Source: a virus. Taken from it: a stretch of DNA of 46,036 nucleotides. Below the pieces are notes generated by a model that saw only the letters and a program-made list of their open reading frames with translations, was not told the origin of the DNA and did no database searches. The stretch spans positions 1 to 46,036 of the IMG/VR virus record IMGVR_UViG_3300032132_000014. One strand, given 5' to 3'. This document shows positions 1-6,925 of the stretch, piece after piece. The stretch's first letter is position 1. Every line of letters starts with the position of its first letter. Position numbers and translations under genes: made by a program.

Positions 1-85
1 GTATGGAGCGATGGCTGAAAATGAAGAAGGAGACCATAACACTTGTATTGGATATACATCTGGAGAGCACTCTACTGCTGCCGCA
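1..85. repeat. Terminal direct repeat, left copy (circular overlap)
   Basis: These 85 bases are identical to 45952-46036. Joining the two copies once restores one open reading frame for the tail spike, so this is the overlap of a circular or circularly permuted assembly and not a gene duplication. The unique genome is 45,951 bp. A true short terminal repeat of the virion DNA is less likely, because it lies inside a coding region far from the terminase genes. Confidence 0.9.
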
Positions 86-676
86 GATGTAACATCTCCA
101 GACCAATGTACTCTTCTTGGCAGTGCGGTAAGAACAAGTAGCACTACACCTACCAATCAAATAGGAATTGGGTATGATGTAGATGTTGCAGCTGACAATT
201 ATGCAATGATTGGCAACGGAAGTATAACAAGACTTTATGCGGCTGATGATACTGGAGCTACATTATACGCTGGAAGTGCAACAGTTCAAACTTCAGATAG
301 AAGAATAAAGGAAAATATTAAAGATATTTCATTTGGTCTTGATTTTATAAATCAGTTAAAGCCAGTCGAGTATAATAAAAAGCAACCTGCTGATTATGAA
401 GACAGTTTAAAAGAGAATATGAATTGGTATAAAAATGGAAAAGAGCCAAGAGTTTTAAATGACACTGAAAAATCTAAATCAAGAGTTGGCTTCATTGCTC
501 AAGATGTTGGTGATGTTTTAAAAGATTTAGGATTTGATAATAATAATGATATTGTGGATGTTGATGAAGATACAACACAACAACATATAGCATATTCTAA
601 AATTGTAGCTCCTCTTGTAAAAGCAGTTCAAGAGCTATCCCAGCAAGTGAAAGATTTAGAAGCAAAAATTAATTAA
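1..676 (+). CDS. Tail spike/adhesin, C-terminal part with peptidase S74 chaperone domain (5' part at 44072-46036)
   Basis: This is the 3' end of the gene that begins at 44072. Across the join the full protein is 851 residues. The segment holds the last YadA-head-like repeats, then a Ser-Asp pair followed by RRIKENI at about residues 725-732 of the joined protein, then an Ile/Phe/Leu-rich stretch and a predicted C-terminal coiled coil ending in VKDLEAKIN. The S-D-x-R-x-K pattern is the signature of the peptidase S74 intramolecular chaperone of endosialidases and many tail spikes. In that family the domain trimerises and folds the spike, then cleaves itself off just before the Ser. Cleavage here would release about 127 residues. 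The gene following starts 12 bases downstream with its own AGGAG ribosome site. The S74 call is firm; the receptor is unknown. Confidence 0.9.
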   Translation, partial: YGAMAENEEGDHNTCIGYTSGEHSTAAADVTSPDQCTLLGSAVRTSSTTPTNQIGIGYDVDVAADNYAMIGNGSITRLYAADDTGATLYAGSATVQTSDRRIKENIKDISFGLDFINQLKPVEYNKKQPADYEDSLKENMNWYKNGKEPRVLNDTEKSKSRVGFIAQDVGDVLKDLGFDNNNDIVDVDEDTTQQHIAYSKIVAPLVKAVQELSQQVKDLEAKIN

Positions 677-687
677 CAGGAGATAAA

Positions 688-1029
688 ATGCATAATTATA
701 AAGCATTAAAATCGGCAAGTAAAGCATCAGTACAGAAAGTCAAAGTGGTTGATAAACCTGCTGTAGAAGCTGTAGAAGAAGTAAGAGATGGTGATGGGAT
801 TATTACTACTCATTCTGTAAGCGCTGAACCAGAACGGTCACACGAAGAACTTCAAGTAGTTACCAAGTCTTACGACCCTAGTACTGGAGAAGCTCAAGAT
901 GACTCTGTGAAAGCTTATTCACTTTCAGATGTGAAGCGTGAAATAGACCATTGTAAAGCAGAAGTTGTAAAAATAGAAGCTCACCAAGCTGACTTGGAAC
1001 AACTTGAAACAGATTTAAAAGCACTATAA
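688..1029 (+). CDS. Hypothetical spike-adjacent protein
   Basis: A 113-residue soluble protein with no domain I recognise. The first half is basic then Val/Glu-rich and low in complexity. The C-terminal 35 residues (REIDHCKAEVVKIEAH onward) form a likely coiled coil. It starts 12 bases after the tail-spike stop behind an ACAGGAG ribosome site, so it is probably co-transcribed with the spike. The place is often taken by small fibre-assembly or virion-associated proteins, but nothing in the sequence proves that role. Confidence 0.7.
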   Translation: MHNYKALKSASKASVQKVKVVDKPAVEAVEEVRDGDGIITTHSVSAEPERSHEELQVVTKSYDPSTGEAQDDSVKAYSLSDVKREIDHCKAEVVKIEAHQADLEQLETDLKAL

Positions 1030-1031
1030 TT

Positions 1032-1056
1032 AATCAGAGCCAGAACTGGTATGATT
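1032..1056. promoter_or_regulatory. Imperfect inverted repeat between small genes
   Basis: AATCA at 1032-1036 pairs with TGATT at 1052-1056, and CCAG at 1040-1043 pairs with CTGG at 1046-1049, separated by a small internal loop. It fills much of the 59-base gap between two genes. It may be a weak terminator or processing site; there is no real T-run after it, so the role is uncertain. Confidence 0.3.
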
Positions 1057-1088
1057 AGTTATTACATAAAACAAAACAGGAGTACGCA

Positions 1089-1310
1089 ATGGCTAAAAAA
1101 GAAAAAGAAAAGCCGGTATTAACGATTGATGGAAAAGAATATAGTAGCGAATCTTTAACCGATGAACAGCAAACAATGGTAAATCACATAGATGATCTCA
1201 ATAGAAAAATTGCATCAAGCGAGTTTAACCTTGTTCAGCTAAGATTCGGCAGACAAGCTTTTATTGAAGGATTGAAGACGAGCTTAGACAGCAAAGAACA
1301 GGATGCATGA
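1089..1310 (+). CDS. Small phage protein resembling the DUF6447 family
   Basis: The 73-residue protein starts MAKKEKEKPVLTIDGKEY, has an acidic linker (LTDEQQ), then a long amphipathic helix with two coiled-coil heptad stretches. The opening 'V-T-I-D-G-K-E-Y', followed by a helix containing 'D-L-N-R-K-I', resembles the small phage protein family DUF6447, whose function is unknown. It has a good AACAGGAG ribosome site. Its stop overlaps the next start by ATGA, so the two are translationally coupled. The family call is from memory of the pattern. Confidence 0.65.
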   Translation: MAKKEKEKPVLTIDGKEYSSESLTDEQQTMVNHIDDLNRKIASSEFNLVQLRFGRQAFIEGLKTSLDSKEQDA

Positions 1311-1582
1311 AATCAAAAATAGACGATTCTCTGAATGTAACAATCAACATCAAGTGGCTTGTCCAGCTGATCGTCATCATTGGTTCCTGTTTGGCAGCTT
1401 ATTACAATATCCGGATGGATATTAAAAGCGTAGAGGCCGAACTTGTAGAATTAAGAACAACAACTAAACTCCAGTTAAGCGATATGCATGGCCGCCTTGA
1501 AATTCTTGAGCAGGCACGCACGGCGCAACTGGAGGAAATGAATAAATCAATGTTTAAGAAAATGTTTGGAAAAGATGAATGA
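1307..1582 (+). CDS. Membrane-anchored coiled-coil protein, probable lysis accessory
   Basis: 91 residues. A short polar N-terminus is followed by one hydrophobic segment at about residues 17-32 (WLVQLIVIIGSCLAAYY), then a long charged coiled coil to the end. This is the layout of small phage membrane proteins that sit with holins, and also of inner-membrane spanin subunits. It overlaps the gene before and the gene after by 4 bases each (ATGA), forming a tight cassette. The lysis role is inferred from architecture and from the endolysin 2.3 kb downstream. Confidence 0.7.
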   Translation: MKSKIDDSLNVTINIKWLVQLIVIIGSCLAAYYNIRMDIKSVEAELVELRTTTKLQLSDMHGRLEILEQARTAQLEEMNKSMFKKMFGKDE

Positions 1583-1854
1583 TGGACGAAAAAATAGTGA
1601 TGGCAATAATTGGCATTGTTGGAGGTCTGTTAACTTTTTTACAAAAAGTTTTATACAACCAGGGCAAAGCTAATTATGAGATTATTGTGAAATTAATTGA
1701 TCGTTTCAATAAATCAGACACTCGCTTAGAAGCGATGGCGGATCAACTGAGTTCAGCCGCAGATCGCAGACACGAAAAAATAATTGACGAGCTTAATGAT
1801 CTTACAGATGATATAAATTTTGTTAAAGGCCGTCTTAACGGCAAATCGCAATGA
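1579..1854 (+). CDS. Small protein with N-terminal membrane segment, holin-like candidate
   Basis: 91 residues with a hydrophobic N-terminal segment (IVMAIIGIVGGLLTFLQ, about residues 6-22) and a charged helical tail. Two ATGs stand side by side at 1579 and 1582; a two-start arrangement is familiar from holin/antiholin genes, although here the starts differ by only one residue. It overlaps the upstream gene by ATGA. I cannot distinguish a holin from a membrane-tethered accessory protein. Confidence 0.65.
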   Translation: MMDEKIVMAIIGIVGGLLTFLQKVLYNQGKANYEIIVKLIDRFNKSDTRLEAMADQLSSAADRRHEKIIDELNDLTDDINFVKGRLNGKSQ

Positions 1855-1967
1855 AACCATTTCGTTCGTCATACCCGGCCCAGCTGCCACCTCACCTAAT
1901 CCTCCTTGTGGTGTCGATTACTGGCTCAATAGACACGATAACCGTGCAGCTGGGCCACCCCTTTTAG
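1851..1967 (+). CDS. Possible 38-residue membrane peptide
   Basis: This ORF starts by an ATGA overlap with the upstream gene and runs 38 codons. It encodes a Pro-rich start, then a hydrophobic stretch (LILLVVSITG), then a short polar end. Position and coupling fit a tiny lysis-cassette gene, but there is no lipobox, so it is not an obvious outer-membrane spanin. It also contains both arms of a perfect 10-bp inverted repeat, so it may instead be a structured spacer. Confidence 0.35.
   Translation: MKPFRSSYPAQLPPHLILLVVSITGSIDTITVQLGHPF
1877..1956. repeat. Perfect 10-bp inverted repeat
   Basis: GGCCCAGCTG at 1877-1886 is the exact reverse complement of CAGCTGGGCC at 1947-1956, with 60 bases between. 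The arms are GC-rich in an AT-rich neighbourhood and contain the palindrome CAGCTG. No T-run follows, so it is not a classic terminator. Confidence 0.6.
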
Positions 1968-1982
1968 ACTATATTATATGGT

Positions 1983-2210
1983 ATGCCGAATATCAGAAGA
2001 ACAGAGCTTCAAAAATACCGCGACACGGTTATCGTGGAGTTGAAGTATATTCGGAAAACAGTAGCCAAAAATGAATCATCACTTGAAAAACTTAATGGGC
2101 GAGTTAGGCAAAACGAGCAAGGCCTCGAACGACTTAAAGGAATTACTTCTGTCGTTGGCGTTGTTTTTGCTGGTTTTGTTGCTTGGTTATTTAAAATGAA
2201 AGGGAACTGA
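1983..2210 (+). CDS. Tail-anchored coiled-coil membrane protein, XhlA-like layout
   Basis: 75 residues. A basic helical N-terminus leads into a coiled coil (residues about 20-52), then a C-terminal hydrophobic segment (VVGVVFAGFVAWLF, about residues 57-70) and a short Lys tail. This is the layout of XhlA-type phage haemolysin/holin partners, which are cytoplasmic coiled coils anchored by a C-terminal membrane helix. The family itself is not certain. It is followed after one base by another membrane protein gene. The ribosome site is weak. Confidence 0.65.
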   Translation: MPNIRRTELQKYRDTVIVELKYIRKTVAKNESSLEKLNGRVRQNEQGLERLKGITSVVGVVFAGFVAWLFKMKGN

Positions 2211-2211
2211 T

Positions 2212-2445
2212 ATGGAATGGTTAAGTTGGTCAAATGCTGCTTATTTAGCGGCAATAATAGTTGGCGGTTGCGTAACCTTTGCTGCAACTAAATATCGTAA
2301 AGTGCTGAAAGAGGTTCAAGAAGCTCTGGACGCATATCACGAAGCGGCAAAAGATGGGAAAATTACGGATGAGGAAAGAGATCATGTCGTAAAAGAAGTC
2401 CTTGATATTGCGCGGGCTGGTGTAAAAATATTTTGGAAATGGTAA
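2212..2445 (+). CDS. Small membrane protein, probable holin
   Basis: 77 residues with one hydrophobic segment near the N-terminus (AAYLAAIIVGGCVTFAAT, about residues 9-26) and a long charged helix containing KDGKITDEERDHVVKEVLDIA. That 'D-G-K-I-T-D-E-E' pattern after a membrane helix is common in small phage holin-type proteins. The ribosome site AAAGGGAAC lies just upstream. Together with 1307-2210 it makes a block of small membrane proteins ahead of the endolysin. Which one forms the pore cannot be decided from sequence. Confidence 0.65.
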   Translation: MEWLSWSNAAYLAAIIVGGCVTFAATKYRKVLKEVQEALDAYHEAAKDGKITDEERDHVVKEVLDIARAGVKIFWKW

Positions 2446-2460
2446 AGATATTATTTTGTA

Positions 2461-3705
2461 ATGCCATTTTTAGCTATAGACGATGAGGGCAATTATCTAA
2501 GCTGTCCTGATTGTGGCTCCTCAAATTTAATACGCAAGGGGCATAAAGAAACCAAAGACGGACAGCGAAAGCAGCGTTGGTTTTGTTCTCATTGTAATTA
2601 TCGTACCATATATCCTGTTCGCAACAGCCGAGATACCATTGTTGAGAATGTTCGGTTAAGTAAGCAGAAGCAGAGCTATCAGGATCGCAACCGGATTGAG
2701 CGTAAGTCCTTCAGGGAATATGCCCGATTAGAAAACGCAGTTTCTGAACTAAATAAAAAGCTGATTGTCTTATTAAAGGAGCATAAGCTATCCCCCCTTA
2801 AAAGAATAAAAAAAGAAAATGACAGTTGCGTTGGCGTGCTGCAGCTATCAGATAATCACTTAAATGAGCGTGTCGATCTGCCGCACAACACCTTTAACTA
2901 TGAAATAGCCGGGAAACGCTTAAAATTGCTCACAGAACGCGCTAAAATGTTTTTTAAGGTATCTGGCATATCAAATGTTCTTGTGGCTTTTACAGGTGAT
3001 CTACTAAACTCTGATAGAAGATTGGATGAGTACCTTACCAACGCAGGCAACCGATCGGCTGCAGTATTTTGTGCCGTTGATCTATACCAGCAGATGATTC
3101 GTGACCTGCAAAAAAGCTTTAACTTGTCTGTATTAAGTGTCAGCGGCAACGAGTCGAGAGTCAAAGAGGATTATGGCTGGGTTGATGTGGTAGCCACTGA
3201 TAATTACGATCACACCATTGTTAATATGCTGCGCTATATATTCAAAGATAACGATATAGATTTCATTGATGGAGATCCGATGGAAAAGGTTATTGACCTG
3301 GCGGGACAAAAAGTTTTATTTATGCACGGACACGGAAGAATAAAAGCAAATCACGAAACATCCATTAATCAGATCAAAGGTGTATATACATCAAGAGGCA
3401 TTAATTTGGATTATGTGGTATCAGGTCACATACACTCTGCAAGGGTTGGCGACACCTTCTCCCGATCGGCATCGCTGGTTGGTGCTAATGATTACAGCGA
3501 GAAAGCCTTGAATCTTGAAGGCCGCGCATCACAGAATTGTTATGTGTTTCACGATAACGGCAACCGGGACGGCATCAAGATCGACCTAAATAATGTGAAA
3601 AACATAGAGGCTGGATATGCCGTGTCTGAAGAAACAGAAGCATACCACGCAAAATCGTACGATAAATTACACGAACCGGTTACAATAATGAAGATACAGG
3701 TATGA
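2461..3705 (+). CDS. Zinc-ribbon/calcineurin-like metallophosphoesterase fusion
   Basis: 414 residues. Residues 15-45 form a zinc ribbon (C15-x2-C18 and C42-x2-C45) of the type in IS-element InsA-like and terminase-like DNA-binding ribbons. Residues about 60-120 are basic and helical. The rest is a calcineurin-like phosphoesterase: D131-x-H133, G179-D180, a G-N-E at 229-231 where most members have G-N-H-E, H289-G-H291 and G-H-I-H at 322-325. These residues bind two metals in the family, which includes Mre11/SbcD nucleases and phosphodiesterases. A DNA-directed nuclease or phosphatase is likely, with the ribbon targeting nucleic acid. Its stop overlaps the next start by ATGA. No clear ribosome site precedes this start. 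Confidence 0.8.
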   Translation: MPFLAIDDEGNYLSCPDCGSSNLIRKGHKETKDGQRKQRWFCSHCNYRTIYPVRNSRDTIVENVRLSKQKQSYQDRNRIERKSFREYARLENAVSELNKKLIVLLKEHKLSPLKRIKKENDSCVGVLQLSDNHLNERVDLPHNTFNYEIAGKRLKLLTERAKMFFKVSGISNVLVAFTGDLLNSDRRLDEYLTNAGNRSAAVFCAVDLYQQMIRDLQKSFNLSVLSVSGNESRVKEDYGWVDVVATDNYDHTIVNMLRYIFKDNDIDFIDGDPMEKVIDLAGQKVLFMHGHGRIKANHETSINQIKGVYTSRGINLDYVVSGHIHSARVGDTFSRSASLVGANDYSEKALNLEGRASQNCYVFHDNGNRDGIKIDLNNVKNIEAGYAVSEETEAYHAKSYDKLHEPVTIMKIQV

Positions 3706-3953
3706 AAAAGAAAAAGACAATTTCCAAACATGACATTGTTCGCGCGCTCAATATGTTAAATCACAGTACCACTAATCTTGTTACAAGACTTGAGCTGCTC
3801 GAAAAGAATTTTGGCGAATATGTTGAGATGAATAATAATGTAGAGAATCTAAAAAAATATCAAAGTAAAAAAAAAGAGGGAAAACAGAAATGGACAGATC
3901 GTTTGAAACAATGGTTAAAAAGATTATTGAAAGAGAAGGCGGGTCAAAGTTAA
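3702..3953 (+). CDS. Small basic coiled-coil protein
   Basis: 83 residues, starting by ATGA overlap with the phosphoesterase gene. It has a Lys-rich start, a helical middle with leucine heptads (LVTRLELLEKNF) and a very basic end (WTDRLKQWLKRLLKEK). It overlaps the endolysin gene by 64 bases in another frame. The amphipathic basic C-terminal helix could bind membrane or nucleic acid. I recognise no family. Confidence 0.55.
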   Translation: MKKKKTISKHDIVRALNMLNHSTTNLVTRLELLEKNFGEYVEMNNNVENLKKYQSKKKEGKQKWTDRLKQWLKRLLKEKAGQS

Positions 3954-4378
3954 CACGCGATCCTGACGATCCGGGCGGAACCACTAAATATGGCATAAGC
4001 CAGCGAGCGCATAAGGATGTTGATATTGAGAACTTAACATACAATCAGGCCGTGGATATTTATAACAAGCATTATTATAAGCCTTCCAAGGCAAGTTCAT
4101 TTCCTCCGGAATTACAGGAGATATATCTTGATATGGTTGTGAATATGGGTTATTCAAGAGCTGTTAAGCAAGTTCAAAGGGCAGCAAATGCTAAAGGTGC
4201 TGGGATAGAGGAAGATGGTAAACTTGGGCCTGCCACATTAAAAGCTGTTAAAGATACAAAGCTTGAGCCTGAAAGACTTACCGCCTATCGTGTTGCCTAT
4301 TATGTAGAACTTTGCAAAAAAAGACCTTCATTGTGGAAGTTTTACTTTGGATGGTTTCGCCGTTCGATTGAAATATAA
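3890..4378 (+). CDS. Endolysin, glycoside hydrolase family 108 type
   Basis: 162 residues. The N-terminus carries E-R-E-G-G at residues 14-18, with the expected catalytic Glu at 16, followed by DPDDPGGTTKYGIS, the hallmark of GH108 phage lysozymes. The C-terminal half (NMGYSRAVKQVQRA, then DGKLGPATLKAV) matches the peptidoglycan-binding domain that accompanies GH108. The enzyme should cut the glycan backbone of peptidoglycan to release virions. There is no signal peptide, so a holin is needed, which fits the membrane genes upstream. The ribosome site AGAGGGAAAAC lies within the preceding gene. Confidence 0.88.
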   Translation: MDRSFETMVKKIIEREGGSKLTRDPDDPGGTTKYGISQRAHKDVDIENLTYNQAVDIYNKHYYKPSKASSFPPELQEIYLDMVVNMGYSRAVKQVQRAANAKGAGIEEDGKLGPATLKAVKDTKLEPERLTAYRVAYYVELCKKRPSLWKFYFGWFRRSIEI

Positions 4379-4451
4379 TAGTTTTCTAATAAAATATTGC
4401 CCGAAGTAGTCTTTTTGGCGTACTTTTTAGCCGAAACAAGAGGACTAAAAT

Positions 4452-4658
4452 ATGATAATCAAGGCTTCACAAGTACGAAAACTGTTTAATGAGCGCAATA
4501 TTCAGGTAAGCGATGATGCTATTAAAGTGATTGGGGATATGGTATCAAGGGACATCAGAAGAATGGTTGCCCGGTGTGTTGAGGGCAATGTTCCACGACT
4601 CACACCTGACATTATTTATATTGCGCTTGGAAATTTAACGAACAAACACAGGGAGTAA
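4452..4658 (+). CDS. Histone-fold-like small DNA-binding protein (candidate)
   Basis: 68 residues with the spacing of a single histone fold: a short helix at about 5-13, the turn Q-V-S-D-D-A at 18-23, a long helix at about 22-43, a loop with P48-R49-L50-T51, and a last helix starting T-P-D-I-I-Y-I-A-L. Archaeal histones show V-S-D-D-A at the same place and A-E-D-I-E-L-A at the end, and eukaryotic H4 ends T-A-M-D-V-V-Y-A-L. No other domain is present. It has an AGAGGAC ribosome site and lies three bases before the recombination nuclease. Role inferred: compacting phage DNA or acting with the recombination and replication proteins. The fold call rests on pattern matching only. Confidence 0.6.
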   Translation: MIIKASQVRKLFNERNIQVSDDAIKVIGDMVSRDIRRMVARCVEGNVPRLTPDIIYIALGNLTNKHRE

Positions 4659-4661
4659 CCG

Positions 4662-5615
4662 ATGGATAGAGAGCAATTCCTGAAGGAGCGCCTTACAGGA
4701 CTTGGTGGATCGGACATTCACCATTTATTTTATGAGAAACCATACGGATGTTCGCGAAAGTTATGGTATGAAAAAACGAGCCAGCAGCCTGACTATCCAG
4801 TCATTGCTTCTAATATTATGAAAAGGGGCAACAAGCTTGAGCAGCTGATCAGAGATGAATATGTTCTGCGAACTGAGAGGAAAATTCGCCGGGTAAATCG
4901 TATGATAACCAATAGTTCCCATCCTTGGGCAATGGCACATCTTGATGCAGAGATTGTCGCATTTGACGATCGCAAAACCGGGATACTGGAGTGTAAGTCA
5001 GTTGGCAGGCCAATGTATTATAAGATCAGGGATGAGGGCATACCTACCAGTTGGATATGGCAGATGCAGCACTACTTATTAACCACCAATCGAAGTTGGG
5101 GTAGCTACGCTGTACTCTGGGCGGATAATTGGGAGTTTGTTCACTTTGATGTTGAAAGAGATGCAGACTTGCAGCAATCGATCATTGAGGCCGGAACGAA
5201 TTTTTGGCGGATGGTTGAGAACGGCCCTGCGCCTGAACGGCTGGAAGCAAAAGACAAGCGCTGCAGTAATTGTGAGTTTCGTAATACTTGTCAAGGAGAA
5301 AAATTGATGGAACTTGCACAGGGAAATTCTGAAGACATACCATTCGATACTTCACTTGATGAGCTTATGAATGACTATGCATCATTAAAGGTATTGCAGG
5401 AAGAAGCAGCCGACCTGGTGGAAGGAAAGAAACAGGAGATTAAGGCCTCTCTGGGTGATCGGGTGTTAGTTGATTGCACCGGATTTCGTCTGTATTACAA
5501 GCCAGTTGAATCAACGCGGTTCAAGAGTTCTGCCTTAAAAAAGGAGAATCCTGAACTTTATGAGAAATATGCTTACAAAAGCGTATCAAGACCTTTTCGC
5601 ATTAAATCAATATAG
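4662..5615 (+). CDS. YqaJ-family viral recombinase exonuclease with Cas4/AddB-type Fe-S cysteines
   Basis: 317 residues. The PD-(D/E)xK core is visible as E60, D95 and E110-C-K112, with Q134-x-Q-x2-Y behind it, and the N-terminal G-G-S-D typical of the YqaJ family (lambda-exonuclease-like). Four cysteines (C30 in GCSRKLWY, then C201-x2-C204-x5-C210) match the one-plus-three pattern that holds a 4Fe-4S cluster in Cas4, AddB and Dna2. The enzyme should resect DNA ends 5' to 3' to make single strands for the annealase encoded next. The C-terminal 100 residues are helical and may contact the partner. The RecT gene follows after 9 bases. Confidence 0.88.
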   Translation: MDREQFLKERLTGLGGSDIHHLFYEKPYGCSRKLWYEKTSQQPDYPVIASNIMKRGNKLEQLIRDEYVLRTERKIRRVNRMITNSSHPWAMAHLDAEIVAFDDRKTGILECKSVGRPMYYKIRDEGIPTSWIWQMQHYLLTTNRSWGSYAVLWADNWEFVHFDVERDADLQQSIIEAGTNFWRMVENGPAPERLEAKDKRCSNCEFRNTCQGEKLMELAQGNSEDIPFDTSLDELMNDYASLKVLQEEAADLVEGKKQEIKASLGDRVLVDCTGFRLYYKPVESTRFKSSALKKENPELYEKYAYKSVSRPFRIKSI

Positions 5616-5624
5616 GAGGATAAG

Positions 5625-6440
5625 ATGACGAAAGAAACAAGCGTGGTAATTCAAGATGTCGATTTCACCCCGGGACAGATTACCACAATAAAAGAAACTG
5701 TTGCCAATGGCGCATCAGATAATGAGCTGAAACTATTTTTGTACCAGTGTAGTCGCACTGGTCTTGATCCATTAAGTAGGCAGATTCATTTCATTAAAAG
5801 AGGTAGTAAGGCAACGATTCAAACCGGGATTGACGGCTTTAGGGCCATTGCTGAACGAACAGGCCACTATGCCGGTAATGATGATTACCTTTTTAATAAC
5901 GATATGACGATGTATGAAATGTTGAAGGCAAAGATGGAACACCCGATTACAGCAACGGCGACTGTTTATAAGATCGTTGGTGGTGTTAGGGTTTCATTTT
6001 CTGCTACGGCGATATGGGATGCTTACTGTCCTAAAGGCAATGAATCGTTTATGTGGAAAAAGATGCCGTATCTAATGCTGGGCAAGTGTGCTGAAGCATT
6101 GGCCTTGCGTAAGGCTTTTCCAAACGATTTAAGCGGTGTCTATACCGATGATGAGATGGCACAGGCACAATCACCGGCAGAGGTTGTGGTAAATGCAACT
6201 AATGAAAAAACAAAAGCGCTGAAAGCAAAGGTTGAAAAGGCTAAGAACGGCAAGAAGGAATCGAACGATGATATAGCAATGACAGATGATCAGCGAAAAG
6301 AGATTGAAAAGTTGCTCGAGTCCGAGCAGTGCGCTGGTGTAAAAGACAATGTTGAATCGTGGTTGGATAAGGATATATTACATACTTCCAAGGCAGCTGA
6401 CAGTACAATCAATAAACTAAAAAAGATAATTACCGGATGA
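5625..6440 (+). CDS. bet: RecT/Bet-family single-strand annealing protein
   Basis: 271 residues. The segment L-F-L-Y-Q-C-x-R-T-G-L-D-P-L-x-R-Q-I and the following I-Q-T-G-I-D-G-F-R-x-I-A are the core of the Bet branch of phage annealing proteins. Residues about 195-225 are a Lys/Glu-rich linker, and the last 50 form a small helical C-terminal domain. It anneals complementary single strands produced by the nuclease encoded just upstream, which drives recombination and concatemer formation. A strong AGGAGG ribosome site precedes the start, and the stop overlaps the next gene by ATGA. Confidence 0.92.
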   Translation: MTKETSVVIQDVDFTPGQITTIKETVANGASDNELKLFLYQCSRTGLDPLSRQIHFIKRGSKATIQTGIDGFRAIAERTGHYAGNDDYLFNNDMTMYEMLKAKMEHPITATATVYKIVGGVRVSFSATAIWDAYCPKGNESFMWKKMPYLMLGKCAEALALRKAFPNDLSGVYTDDEMAQAQSPAEVVVNATNEKTKALKAKVEKAKNGKKESNDDIAMTDDQRKEIEKLLESEQCAGVKDNVESWLDKDILHTSKAADSTINKLKKIITG

Positions 6441-6925
6441 GATATTACGAGGTGTCAGTCAGAACTTGGGTTTCTGCTGACTTTAAGGCTTTAACGCAGG
6501 ATGGGCAGCTTCTTTGGCTGTTCTTCCTGTGTGGGCCTATTAAAACGCCTTTACCGGGGTTTTATAGTGTCGGGATGGGTGCTTGCTTAGATCATTTGCG
6601 TTGGGAGCCAGACAGATTCAAAAAAGCGTTCAAGGAACTACAGGACAGGGATATGTTGCAGTTTGACGATCAGAACAATGTCATCTATTTGCCGAACTGG
6701 GTAAAATACAATCGACCGCCATCAAATCCCAATGTGATGAAAAGCTGGTTGTCGTTGCTTGAGAATATTCCTGACTGTGATTTAAAGACCGTTTATGTTG
6801 ATAATCTTGTTACAATGGTTCGCCATCTGGACAAGTCAATACAGGGCATATTCGATAATTGGACAGCCTTATACGGTTTCTCCACCGATAACATTAAAGA
6901 TATGGATATTGATTACGATGTCTGA
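6437..6925 (+). CDS. Replication-initiator-like protein with winged-helix N-terminus
   Basis: 162 residues. The N-terminus (VRTWVSADFKALTQDGQLLWLFFL ... GFYSVGMGACLDHL) and the later Y-L-P-N-W-V-K-Y-N-R-P-x-N-P-N-V-M-K match the DNA-binding half of phage replication initiators found in many phages and prophages. In that group the protein binds the origin. The usual C-terminal half is absent here and the next gene overlaps by 8 bases, so initiation may be split over two proteins. Its start is coupled to RecT by ATGA. Confidence 0.75.
   Translation: MRYYEVSVRTWVSADFKALTQDGQLLWLFFLCGPIKTPLPGFYSVGMGACLDHLRWEPDRFKKAFKELQDRDMLQFDDQNNVIYLPNWVKYNRPPSNPNVMKSWLSLLENIPDCDLKTVYVDNLVTMVRHLDKSIQGIFDNWTALYGFSTDNIKDMDIDYDV

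Noticed and set aside
1820-2074. Plus-strand frame of 84 codons in the lysis block
   Set aside because: It overlaps three better-supported small genes and has no ribosome site or protein-like pattern.
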